This document shows, piece after piece, positions 54,858 through 64,000 of a stretch of DNA of 64,000 nucleotides. This DNA comes from Streblospio benedicti. Lineage: Eukaryota; Annelida; Polychaeta; Spionida; Spionidae. Each line of letters opens with the position of its first letter. Position 1 is the first letter of the stretch. The stretch spans positions 11,021,634-11,085,633 of the forward strand of contig CM032659.1 in assembly GCA_019095985.1 (NCBI GenBank), read 5' to 3'. Both the position numbers and the translations under genes were made by a program. The notes below the pieces were generated by a model. It ran no database searches. It was given only the letters and a program-made list of their open reading frames with translations, and had not been told where the DNA came from.

Positions 54858-57179
54858 CTAATTGTGATGAAACATGAGAAATCTGCGTCTACACAGTGTA
54901 TTCCAGCGCGCGTGTATCAACAAGTCATACTGGAGAGAGAAAGTCTCCTTACACTGACAGCAAATATAAGATGACGTAGACTGGTGAGCTTGAGAAAGAT
55001 GCTGCCTAAGATCCGGATGCTTCTCGGCGACATACCCACAATCTGGACAGATCAGCTGATTCACAACGCTTGGCCCGAACACCGTACCGCCACATGGCTG
55101 CGTAGCAAGGTGATACTTGAGACTCTTTTTAGCCATGAAGCCAGTCTCGCATGTCTTGCACACGAGGCCCTGACCGCTTTTGTGAACAACTTCGTAATGC
55201 TTCGCGAGCCCGACGATGTCATCAGCCGGGTAGATGGTGGGGCACTTGGTGCAGGAAAACAGCATGTAGTTGCTGACGTTGCACTCCTCTTCGTGCGCCT
55301 TGCAGGCGGGAGCGTGCCGGCAGAATTCGCTGTAGCGGTCATACGCGGAGCTGCACACGCGACACACGAAGCAGTTGATGACCTGGTGCACGGCACTCAG
55401 GTGCATCGCGCTGTCCTCAGCATTGTCCGACACGTGTCCGCACTGCTGGCATGTGCGTGACACCATCTTCTCACAATGCTCTGTCAACATTGCATCACCG
55501 TCGTCATCATCGTCGTCATAATCATTGATATCGTCATCATTATTGACAGCAGCAGCCATGCTAGTTGTTGCTGCTATGGCCGTGCTGTCAGTTTCTTCTA
55601 CATCTTTTTCCTGCTTCACTCTGTCGGCTGCAGTCATTGTGGTGTCCATCTCCGTGTCTTCGTCGCCATCAATATCAACAATGACATCTTCAGACGTCTC
55701 ACTTTGACACAAGACCGGGGACGATCTGTTTGATGACACCTCCGAAATCGTAACACACAGGAGTGATGAGGCAGCTGAAGGAGCAGGACTATTTTCTTGC
55801 TCAAGGTCCACAGTCGGTTCTTGTTCAAGGTCCACAGTCGATTCTTGCTTGAGGTCCACAGGCGAGCAGCTCTCCAGATGCTTGCAAAGCTGATTGAAAT
55901 CTAAAAAGTCTTGCTTACATTTGAAACATCGATATTGGTTGCTGTCTAATGAGGACGATGCACCAGCATCTCGTGCTTGTTTCTGTGATTGGCAGCCTTT
56001 TTTAATATGATACTGCAGACCACTATAAGAATCGCATACCTTGTTACATTTTACACAAATGTAGTAATTTCTCTTTCCATGTTTATTCTTCATATGGTTT
56101 GCCATGTCTTGTACACTGCTAGCTTTGAAGCTACATTCATCACAATCTTCTAAAAATGGAATGCTGACACGCTTCCCTCTTTGTGAAGAATGCTCTCTTT
56201 CACCACAGTCTTTGGCATGCTCAGCTAACTCAATGTAAGAATTATGCTGCATGTTGCACTTCCTACACACATAACAGCCATCCACTAATAAATGCGTGCC
56301 ATTTAGGTGTTCAACTGCGTCTTTTTCGGAGGCACTCAGATGTCCACACACATGGCACTCAAGCCGCGCAATACCCAAGTCCAGGTTCTCCTCAACTGCT
56401 TCGTTTTCGTATGACATTTTCTCTTTTTTACCAATATTTGGTAGAGCACTTTCAGCTTCCATTTTTCTCTTAGGTGGACGGCTTACATCTTCAGAATACT
56501 CTTTCTCTGAATTCACTTCATTATTGCCAAACTTCAGAGAACAAATCTGAAAATGTTTATAAAGTCCTTGGTAACTCTCATAGCCACGATTACAGTATTT
56601 ACATACAAATCTTGCCTTGACATTGTGCACAGTTGCCAGATGCTTGGATGCCTGAGACAGGTTGTGGCTTCTTTGCCCACACTCTTTGCACGTCAGGTCC
56701 ATCATATGCTTTTGCTGCCTATGGCTAAATTTTCTGGTCTTGCTGGATGAAACTGCAACTTTAGCAACTTTGGGATGACACAGCGAATTCTTCTTCGAAA
56801 TCTTTGAAATTTTGAGCTGTGATTTGCTCTCGCTTGCCTTAGTTAGGGTCTCTTGAGCTCTTTTGACAACATCCTTGTTCTGCTCATTACATTGCCTAAA
56901 ATAGTGCAAAGTAAGTGATGTGTGATTGGTGCAAGCAAATGTGCAATATTTACATATGTATCCATTTATTTCATTATGCTTTGACTTCAAGTGAGCTGCT
57001 AGTGAGCTGACCGAAAGGAAATTCTCTTTACAGATATGGCAGTCCTTCTTACCTATTAGTTGTATAGAAATATTGCGACCACAGGTTTCGGCATGGCGCC
57101 AACAAGTATTTTTGGCTCTAAATATTTTCTGACATTCCAAACATTGAAATTCATCTTCAGATATAATTTTTGTCAACAT
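54858..57179 (-). CDS. C-terminal zinc-finger frame (sixteen fingers), in frame with the upstream block
   Basis: 773 codons from Met at 57179, but the frame is open 31 codons further up to the TGA. Representative fingers: FQCLECQKIFRAKNTCWRHA, DCHICKENFLSVSSLAAHLK, YICKYCTFACTNHTSLTLHY, LTCKECGQRSHNLSQASKHL, LECHVCGHLSASEKDAVEHL, RTCQQCGHVSDNAEDSAMHL and LICPDCGYVAEKHPDLRQHL. The same alternating C2H2/C2HC plan as the first block, and the shared linkers, argue for a single ancestral protein. Alone it lacks an obvious promoter and its Met context is unremarkable. Confidence 0.8.
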   Translation of the reverse strand: MLTKIISEDEFQCLECQKIFRAKNTCWRHAETCGRNISIQLIGKKDCHICKENFLSVSSLAAHLKSKHNEINGYICKYCTFACTNHTSLTLHYFRQCNEQNKDVVKRAQETLTKASESKSQLKISKISKKNSLCHPKVAKVAVSSSKTRKFSHRQQKHMMDLTCKECGQRSHNLSQASKHLATVHNVKARFVCKYCNRGYESYQGLYKHFQICSLKFGNNEVNSEKEYSEDVSRPPKRKMEAESALPNIGKKEKMSYENEAVEENLDLGIARLECHVCGHLSASEKDAVEHLNGTHLLVDGCYVCRKCNMQHNSYIELAEHAKDCGEREHSSQRGKRVSIPFLEDCDECSFKASSVQDMANHMKNKHGKRNYYICVKCNKVCDSYSGLQYHIKKGCQSQKQARDAGASSSLDSNQYRCFKCKQDFLDFNQLCKHLESCSPVDLKQESTVDLEQEPTVDLEQENSPAPSAASSLLCVTISEVSSNRSSPVLCQSETSEDVIVDIDGDEDTEMDTTMTAADRVKQEKDVEETDSTAIAATTSMAAAVNNDDDINDYDDDDDDGDAMLTEHCEKMVSRTCQQCGHVSDNAEDSAMHLSAVHQVINCFVCRVCSSAYDRYSEFCRHAPACKAHEEECNVSNYMLFSCTKCPTIYPADDIVGLAKHYEVVHKSGQGLVCKTCETGFMAKKSLKYHLATQPCGGTVFGPSVVNQLICPDCGYVAEKHPDLRQHLSQAHQSTSSYICCQCKETFSLQYDLLIHARWNTLCRRRFLMFHHN

Positions 57180-58921
57180 ATATCCTCTAGTCTGACCTTT
57201 CTTGCTAGTGGTCTTTTTGCTGTCTGGACTTTCATCTTGCTTATCATCACTTTTAACTTCTTTTGACCGTCTTCAATAGTTTCCGTTATTGCCAGCCATC
57301 TGTGTAGAATCTTTCAGAGACTTGTGCTTACTATTGCATTCATTCGATGACATAAAGTGATAGACAAGCGACGTCCTGTTGCTAAAACCCGCTGTGCAAA
57401 AGCGGCAAATGTAGCCGCTTTTCTGGTGCACCTGCTCAAAGTGACTGACCGCATCAATGAACTTGGCAAACTTCAGGTTGCAATCAACACACTCGAGCAG
57501 CTGTAATTCACCACTGGGCGGACATAAGCGATTGCAGCTAGCAATGTGACTGCTAAACACATGCCTTGGGAATGACTTAAAACAACGGCAACATTGCTTC
57601 CTTAACTCTCTCTTTATCGATGTAAAAACTCTCTTTTTCTTTCTTTTCTTGATGGTTTTCTTCGCGACATTTGAGATTTCCTTTTTCACAACTGATTTCA
57701 CATCTTCATTCGAAGCAGCTGCCTTTCTTGCACCAATCTGTGTCTTATGGTCAGTAACTCGGCTGGCCTTGTGATGGCTTACAAAATGAAGCCTCAAGTT
57801 TGCTTCATCTTCAAAACCATCGCCACAAATAATACACTTGTAGCCTCTAAAATCATTATGCTCAGCAATGAAATGGCGCGCTGCCAGCCCTGGCTTGGCA
57901 AATGTAACACCACATTCAACACAGTCTACTTTAGCAACTATATTGATGTCAATCAAGCTGGCCATTCTGCAACGAGGAACATGCTTGTGAACTCCACGTT
58001 TGTTTGGGAACTTTTTGCCACATGTTGGACACTCAATATTACATGGCATTTCATCGGATGGTTCTTCCTCGTGCCCTTCCTCTTCATCTTCCTCCACGTT
58101 GCCACACTGTTTTTCGCAGTGCTCCTTCAATTCCTGTCTGCTCATGAATGCTGCCGCACAATTTCCGCATTTATAGCCATACACGTCCGAGTGGACGTTT
58201 CTGAAATGTAGCGCAGCATGCTCTGTTGTTTGGAACACCTTTCCGCATGGGTCACACGATCTCACAGCTTTCTCCGGATCACTGCTATCATCAGACTCAT
58301 AGTGCTCAGGAGTAGAGCAGCCACCGGCATCCATCATCTGCAAATTAAAAAGGAGGTGCTCTTATTTAACACCCAACACATTAAAAAATACTATTAAGAC
58401 AATATATGAAATACATTTAATCTATACCACCAGATTTTTCAACTTACTTACACAGGCGTTTCATATAGCATCCACCATATTGTTTCAATGTGGCATGCCG
58501 TGATGACTAAAGAAATATGGCAGATGCTACATAACGTCAGTGTAAGTACGTTGATGTCTTATCTTCAGAGATGCTCTTAACACCAGTTTCTATCATTTTC
58601 TCATATTTCTGTCTAAAAATCATCAAACTGCTAATTTTGAGAATGTTCCCCCCCCCCCCACCCCCCCCCCCAGCCAATAAGTCCATTTATTTTCACATTT
58701 TATTATCCATATCACTCCATTTCGTGATGTCCTTTCTCTTAATATCTATTCATCACTTTGTAGATGCCAAACATCCCCACATTCACTGTTACCTCATTAT
58801 TCTCATCATCACTGCACTCTGCAGGCTGTAGTGGTTGAGGAGGTGGCAACTCCCTGTGCCTCTCCTTGGCTTGCCTCAAACTCATCACCTTTGCAGCTAA
58901 GGCTTCGGACTTCACGCGAAG
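54858..58921 (-). CDS. Multi-zinc-finger protein (about 24 fingers) with one in-frame TGA
   Basis: Exon 58793-58921 (LRVKSEALAAKVMSLRQAKE, then Asp/Glu-rich CSDDENNE) joins in frame 0 to the exon beginning ATGATGGAT at about 58337. That frame runs through eight fingers to TGA at 57273-57275, continues open for 31 codons of Lys/Ser-rich linker, then into sixteen more fingers ending at 54858. The fingers alternate between C2H2 (SCDPCGKVF...HFRNVH) and C2HC (GYKCGNCAAAF...HCEKQC). An acidic linker (DGDEDTEMDTT) and a three-fold VDLEQE(S/P)T repeat separate blocks. It is likely a nuclear nucleic-acid-binding protein; targets are unknown. The stop may be read through, polymorphic or an error. Otherwise it makes a 356-residue short form. 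The true first exon lies further right. Confidence 0.8.
57273..58343 (-). CDS. N-terminal zinc-finger frame (short form, eight fingers)
   Basis: 357 codons. The listed ATG at 58343 lies in the last bases of the intron; the acceptor TTTGCAG precedes ATGATGGATGCCGG, so translation starts at Met-Met-Asp or upstream. Fingers: SCDPCGKVFQTTEHAALHF, YKCGNCAAAFMSRQELKEHC, IECPTCGKKFPNKRGVHKHV, VDCVECGVTFAKPGLAARHF, YKCIICGDGFEDEANLRLHF, QCCRCFKSFPRHVFSSHI, LECVDCNLKFAKFIDAVSHF, YICRFCTAGFSNRTSLVYHF. A basic stretch (KKTIKKRKKKRVF) is a likely nuclear localisation signal. It ends AGNNGNY then TGA. Confidence 0.8.
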   Translation of the reverse strand: MQMMDAGGCSTPEHYESDDSSDPEKAVRSCDPCGKVFQTTEHAALHFRNVHSDVYGYKCGNCAAAFMSRQELKEHCEKQCGNVEEDEEEGHEEEPSDEMPCNIECPTCGKKFPNKRGVHKHVPRCRMASLIDINIVAKVDCVECGVTFAKPGLAARHFIAEHNDFRGYKCIICGDGFEDEANLRLHFVSHHKASRVTDHKTQIGARKAAASNEDVKSVVKKEISNVAKKTIKKRKKKRVFTSIKRELRKQCCRCFKSFPRHVFSSHIASCNRLCPPSGELQLLECVDCNLKFAKFIDAVSHFEQVHQKSGYICRFCTAGFSNRTSLVYHFMSSNECNSKHKSLKDSTQMAGNNGNY

Positions 58922-60353
58922 CTGTAACATGCATTTAATGGATTTAATATTAGCGATGGGGCGAAGCTTCAACATTCGTTTGTCTACCTGTACTTTCAAA
59001 GTTTAGTATCACCACCGAATCTTTGTGGTCAGTCTAACTTGCTTCTATTTTCGTTTATGCATGGTTGAATTATCACCATAACGGTTATCGTTTTTGTGGA
59101 AGAAAATTAATAATTTAAAGCAAGACTTGCGTATGACATATGAGACACTACTTAATGAAACAAAGGCACCTTTAAAGTCAAGTAGTTGTTAAGTAATCAA
59201 CTGACTGAGCCCTGACATCCTGATCATTTAGCAGGTACATGTAAGTAGACAGCTGCAACAATAGCTGTAACATGCATATCAACACAAGTTAAAGAATTAT
59301 TTAAATTTTTGCCTGAGCCATTGTTATAGGGCTGCAGATATCAAACACGGAAGTGAGGTGTTATCGTATCCTTGAATGAGGATAATGCCCAAACTGTTTA
59401 GGTTCTAATCACATTTTATATGACCTATTATATGGAAAACTAAACATGAGCCTAATAAACTAATATTCAAATCAATCGCGTAAATGGTCATTTAAGGGAG
59501 AACTTGTGTAGTGTCCAAGGGGACTTCCTAGTTTGTTGCACAGGCTTATTTCTGAAATATTTTTTTTTAAACTTTGCCTTTACCTTTTTCACTATTAGCT
59601 GTTATTTGCATGTCTGTGTGCTTTGCTAGTTGAGATATGTTTTGAATGAAATCACGTACATGATAGTACGCAACGTCCCAAAGGTTTGAAGGCTAAAATC
59701 CATCAAAGGCCCAATCTATTAAACATGACACTTAATATTTACATGATTTATCATACAAACAAAAACACAAAAGTTGAGATAGCATTAAAAAGTTTGCAGA
59801 CTAGGTTTATGAACTGTAGTCAACAAAATAATTCTAAGATCATTCGACAAAACACAAAGCTAGGTATGTAGTTTATGTTTTACATAAAAATACAGAAGAT
59901 ACTTTATCCTTAGTACAATAATACATGTAGATTGAAATTCACATGATTAATACTTTTAGAATAAATTTGTGTGATTTCAAAACACTGGTATCTGTGCTAA
60001 ACGTTTCATTACTTTATGGTATAATACATGTAAATTACATAAACAGGATGTCCACGTTCTTCATATTATCTAAATCTAATACATCATAAATGTATTACAT
60101 TAGAATAGAAACACATACATTGTAAGATAGAATAGATATACACACGTGCAGTATTTAACACTGGCTGAACACTGGGTATATAGCACCAACTTTTTGAAGG
60201 ACAAAAGCAGCTTAAAGCAGCTTTTTCGAAAACAACAGTAAACATGATCATCCCATATTAATCTACTATGCATAAGATCTTTCTCAAAACTCTCGAAAGG
60301 ATGCGAATCATCGCAACAGTCCTTTGTTCGGCCATCAACACAACTGTACTTGC
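58922..60353. other. Upstream region of the zinc-finger gene
   Basis: AT-rich, with short open frames lacking family or splice support. No further exon is convincing. The segment at 59,115-59,200 recurs, eroded, at 63,905-64,000. Confidence 0.4.
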
Positions 60354-60553
60354 CTGTCTTTTTGGCACTGCCTGTGACCTCCATGTCATCATCACCAGCC
60401 TCCACATCGTTAGTGGCCGGCCCAGCACCAAAGGGCACAGCACTGCTGCTGGTCACAAGGGACTCGGAGGCCGCACTGCCATTGAGGAGGCTCGGCTCAG
60501 AGGAGCCGATGTGGCAGGAGACGCCCATGACGCAGGGTGCGCACAGGCACCGC
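60354..60553 (-). CDS. Candidate upstream exon, acidic and serine-rich
   Basis: Acceptor CCCTCTAG at 60554-60555 and a GC-type donor (AGACAG|GCAAGT) bound 200 bases encoding CLCAPCVMGVSCHIGSSEPS, SESLVTSSSAVPFGAGP, VEAGDDDMEVTGSAKKT. The CpG-rich, low-complexity composition is coding-like. It ends in phase 1, which does not join the exon 58793-58921 in its open frame. It is therefore either a non-adjacent exon of the zinc-finger gene, part of another gene, or terminal: the frame stays open to a stop at 60100. A decayed copy lies at 62,150-62,760. Confidence 0.35.
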
Positions 60554-60660
60554 CTAGAGGGATAGGTAGTTATAATGAACAAGTTAATTTTTTTTTTTTA
60601 AGCCTGAAGATAATACATAGCTGTGGGTGAAGAACATGTATCCACAGGGAAAAAACTTTC

Positions 60661-60755
60661 TCCTTCAATTAAGACCACCTCCATATTGAGAACAGTTGTT
60701 TTCCGCGTCTCAAACCTTCATAAAAGTAAAAACCTGTAATAGACACCACCTCTCT
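60661..60755. repeat. ACAGTAGAACC-family remnant
   Basis: AATTAAGACCACCTCCATAT, TCAAACCTTCATAAAAGTA and CACCTCTCTA are internal blocks of the family. The termini are lost. Confidence 0.5.
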
Positions 60756-62149
60756 AAAAAAATATTCAGGGATGACTCAAAGCAAAGATCACTGATCTAA
60801 TATAGCTTCAATACCAACACAATGTGCTACACATTCAAGAACAATAATCCTTTGAATATAGTTTGCATAACTGTTTTCATAGAACAGTACACATTCTGGG
60901 GTCGAACTTATTTTCAACATAATGAATAATAAACTGGCTATAACCCCTGCCATTTGGACAGCATCGGTAATTTTAAATATTTTAATGTTTTTAAACTATT
61001 GTTAAATGAGGACACAGATAAAGGTCCAAATTGAAGGGTTTATGGCAAACAATAAAATTAAAAAATAAAAAATCTTAGGCAGATTCATGAATATTAAAAT
61101 TAATTTTCAGCTTTAATGTTTTCAAAAATATGATTGTATAGGAGTTTTTCTGTGTGGAAATAAATAATTGAGAATTTTTATGTTTTTGAATAGCTGTTTC
61201 ACCAAAAATATATAATTTATATTTTTACATGACCTTAAGATCTACATGATTTACTCATACATGACTGAAGTACAAAAGTTTTAGATAGCAGTCTAAAACT
61301 TATTTCTCCCAAAAAGATAATTTGAACTCACTCCATGTTATGAGACTATAGACCACGCATTCCTGTTATTACCCCCCGACAAAAATGGCAAAAGTAGACT
61401 CCCAAAGTAGTTTATAGAGAGGTGCCAATCCATGAAAAGAAGATTTTTTCACCTAATTAGATGGCTCATAGCTGTGATAACCCACCTATTTTCAATTTGA
61501 TATCCACACGTGTGTAGTAAACAAATAGAATATCTTTTTTTTTTTTTTTTCTCAACAATATGACATCACATCTGTGAGTGAAACGTTGGTTTTCAAATAT
61601 TGTCATTACCTAGATTGTTTACTATTACAGATCCAAACTGAACATGATATTAAAACAAGATAGTCCATTTTCATTATTGCATATTTTTTAATTCATCATA
61701 AATTGGGAGAAGGCTTAGAAAGGTAAGAATTGACAAAAGGTTCCTGCTAGATAGCTACTGATATAACACTTTATCGCTACCGCTGGTGTCACAGTGCTAC
61801 AGGATTAGGCGCTCTTTATTAAGTGACTGGCCTGATACCCCGGAAAGGGACACAAAAGAGAGTTGCAGTGCTTGTGATAGAAAAGCTCATTGGTCGAGAT
61901 CGTGAGAGGTTAAGAACATTTTTTAAGGAGGATTTATTAACACATGCACGCAGCAAGCATCATTTTGAGTTGCCATTATGGCTGCCTCAACGGCTATAAT
62001 TCAATTGCATGAAGGGTATTTTTGACAATATTTTTCATATATAGATATACATTTATAATGGAATATAAAACAAATGGGGTCCACAGTCAATGGCGTTACA
62101 CTTAGACGCCTGTCTCAAAAAAAATCAAACCGTGTTATATAAGTAGCGT
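60756..62149. other. AT-rich non-coding stretch
   Basis: I see no gene, no family-level coding match and no clear element in these 1.4 kb, apart from a T-run at about 61,532-61,551. Confidence 0.5.
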
Positions 62150-62790
62150 TTAGCTGTACATTGTAAGATAAAATAGCTCTCCCACATGTACAGTATTTAA
62201 CATATATAGCACCAACCTTTTTTTGAAGTACAATGTATGAGGCTTTAAAGAGATTGGCAAACTTTCTGGACAGTAACAGTAAAAAACATGATCATCCCAT
62301 ATTAATCTACAATGTCTAAGATCTTTCTCAAAACTATCGAAAGGATGCGCAATCATCGCAACAGTCCTTTGCTGGCTTTCATCAACAAACTATACTTGCC
62401 TGTCTTTGCGATATTAGGAAGGAAAATCCATTTGTTCTTATCCTTCACCATTCTAAGATCCACATCTTAAAAGAGATGGGAGCACCAAAATGGCACAGTG
62501 CTGTTGCTGGTCACAACCACTCGGAAAGCTGCCGCCACACAACATTGGAGGAGGCTTTGTTGCTGCAGAGGTCCGATGTAATTTGGTGTGGGGAACACCA
62601 GAAGAATCCCAAAACTTAAGAGAGCAGCATGGGGCACCGCAACTAAGTCGATAGGTAATTATAATGAACCAGCATTCAACGCTTATTTTTTTTAGCCTGA
62701 AGATGTACATAGCTGGGGTGAAAGCTGATAGGTTTTCAAATAAATTACATGTATCCACAGGAAAAACTGTGTAGTAAAATAAATCTGGGT

Positions 62791-62965
62791 ACAGTAGAAC
62801 AAGGCTTAATTAAGACCACTAGACAATTGGGACCGCCTCTATGATGAGACCACTTTTCAGTGTCCTCAAAACCTTCATAAAGCTACCAAAATGAACATCT
62901 GTATAGAGAAAGACTATTGAGACCACCCCATTGGTCCCAAAGGTGGTCTTAATAAGCCTTCTAAG
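62791..62965. repeat. ACAGTAGAACC-family element
   Basis: It starts ACAGTAGAACAAGGCTTAAT and ends GGTGGTCTTAATAAGCCTTC. Internal GAGACCACTTTTCAGTGTCC and CCTTCATAAAGCTACCAAAA match the other copies. Confidence 0.65.
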
Positions 62966-63149
62966 CATGTTTTAATGAGCACGTTTAACACTTTTTTTTT
63001 CACCTAAAGATGCACATAGCTGTGGGTGGAACGCGATTGGTTTTCAAATAAATTACATGTATCCACAGATAAAAGTGTGTAATAAACAAATCTAACACTT
63101 ACAATTACCATTCAAAACCATCCAGTTTTGGCCAAAGGAGCCTAAAATC

Positions 63150-63480
63150 ATTCATGCATACTCCAGGTTCCAACCTCTGCCCAGTGAAAGCGCTTGTGCA
63201 AATGTTGGCAGCAGTGAATGCAAATAGTGTGCTAACCCCCAACTCAACCGCTGTTCTCCCACATAGAAGGAGCCTTGCAACACATCACGCACAAAACTTT
63301 TGTCACCAGACTGCAATTGGGTCTGAAGGACGCCTTAGTTGCAAACAGTTCAGTGGACATTCACTAGGAGAGAGGAGGCTGCACGCAGCACGCGGGGCTT
63401 GCAGTAGGAGTTCCGGCAGCACTGGATAAACTGAGGAGACTGAGATCAAACGCCGCATTTAACGATATATTACAGTCTCT
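63150..63480 (+). mobile_element. Tyrosine-recombinase fossil (DIRS- or Crypton-like), broken fragment
   Basis: The stretch has the look of the C-terminal part of a transposon tyrosine recombinase: TPGSNLCPVKALVQML, then a later FSGHS box as in the catalytic GHS-R motif. Only this part is present, with a few breaks, so it is an old remnant. Which of the two families it belongs to cannot be told. Confidence 0.5.
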
Positions 63481-63589
63481 CGAGGAACATCATAGGAATT
63501 TAGCAAGAGCTTTAGCTCATTCTATAGATTAACCATAAATCTACATACACGAGTTAGGTATTCAAAATATATGTACAAAAAATGAACAA

Positions 63590-64000
63590 AAAAGGGACTA
63601 AACCAAAAATTTTATTATAAAACCCGAAAATTCTTAGAACTTTTAAAAAAAATATCCGGGTGTACAAATTTAAACCAACAAAAAAGCCCAAAAATGTTGG
63701 CATGAAAAAAAGCTTCCGGCCCTAATCAAATGGGGGGTTTTAAAAAAAGGCAAATTTTTGTTATTAACGAAAAGGGGCAACATTTTTTTAAAGAAAATGG
63801 GGTTTTTAAGGGGCATTGCCCAAAAAAATTTGTTTTAAAAACATGAAAATCTGTTTCCAAAAAGAAAGGGGTTAAATTTTAAAGGCCTTTTTATTTGGGA
63901 AAAATTAAAAATTTTAAAAGCAAGATTTGCTTATGGCATATGAACACTAAATGAAACAAAGGCCCCTTTTAAAAAGTCAAAAAGTTTGTTAAGTAACCCA
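63590..64000. other. Homopolymer-rich end of window, doubtful sequence quality
   Basis: Runs of A, T, G and C of three to nine bases replace normal composition. The last 95 bases repeat 59,115-59,200 with many homopolymer-length differences (GGCCCCTTTTAAAAAGTCAA against GGCACCTTTAAAGTCAA). This looks like low-quality sequence or a contig end rather than biology. Confidence 0.55.

Larger units (their letters stand above)
60118..63085. repeat. Local duplications: 60,118-60,660, 62,150-62,790 and 62,985-63,085
   Basis: The block with ATGATCATCCCATATTAATC, AAGATCTTTCTCAAAACT and the candidate exon occurs at 60,245 and, decayed, at 62,288. Its right edge (AGCCTGAAGAT...ACATAGCTG.GGGTG, ACATGTATCCACAG) occurs three times, near 60,600, 62,695 and 63,005. 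Copies two and three carry many small indels. Confidence 0.7.

Noticed and set aside
55061-55460. Plus- and minus-strand open frames overlapping the zinc-finger gene
   Set aside because: They are antisense or out-of-frame shadows of a long, family-supported zinc-finger frame.

Overview
This is an invertebrate nuclear genomic window. It has intron-dense genes with short exons (about 50 to 350 bases), AT-rich introns, GT-AG splice signals, a non-LTR retrotransposon, and many short dispersed elements with terminal inverted repeats. The extracellular mosaic gene and the repeat style suggest a marine invertebrate such as a non-vertebrate deuterostome or a lophotrochozoan. The sequence alone does not fix the species. 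No prokaryotic features, rRNA, functional tRNA or CRISPR array were seen.

Layout. Bases 365-2405 hold a 5'-truncated, decayed Jockey/CR1-type LINE (+). Bases 4266-41245 hold one very large minus-strand gene that I rebuilt exon by exon from splice sites and reading phase: about 50 coding exons and roughly 2,530 residues. In protein order it has a cysteine-rich N-terminus, a concanavalin-A/laminin-G-like (ConA/LamG) module, EGF-like domains, a second ConA/LamG module, a region resembling the farnesoic-acid-methyltransferase-like (Methyltransf_FA) fold with a glutamine tract, more EGF domains, a third ConA/LamG module, EGF domains, a Ser/Asp/Glu tract, three copies of a five-exon ConA-like module, two sushi domains and a C-terminal hydrophobic tail. 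It looks like a cell-surface or matrix adhesion/recognition protein. Within it, a 2.4-2.5 kb tandem duplication (about 27,020-31,925) left two intact copies of an exon pair whose phases allow one or the other, but not both.

Bases 41,246-46,936 are an intergenic stretch between divergently transcribed genes. Bases 46,937-50,763 (+) hold a compact seven-exon gene for a 341-residue leucine-rich-repeat protein with an LRR C-terminal cap and a PAN/apple-like tail. Its promoter has an NRF1-like palindrome and TATA-like sequences. Bases 50,764-54,857 are intergenic with nested small elements and a perfect-arm hairpin. Bases 54,858-58,921 (-) hold a zinc-finger gene with about 24 fingers, alternating C2H2 and C2HC, divided by one in-frame TGA. 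From 59 kb to the end the sequence is repeat-laden, with a locally duplicated block, a tyrosine-recombinase fossil and a final 400 bases that look like poor-quality sequence.

Most exon boundaries rest on splice consensus plus phase agreement with both neighbours. Two junctions in the giant gene could not be reconciled and are flagged.
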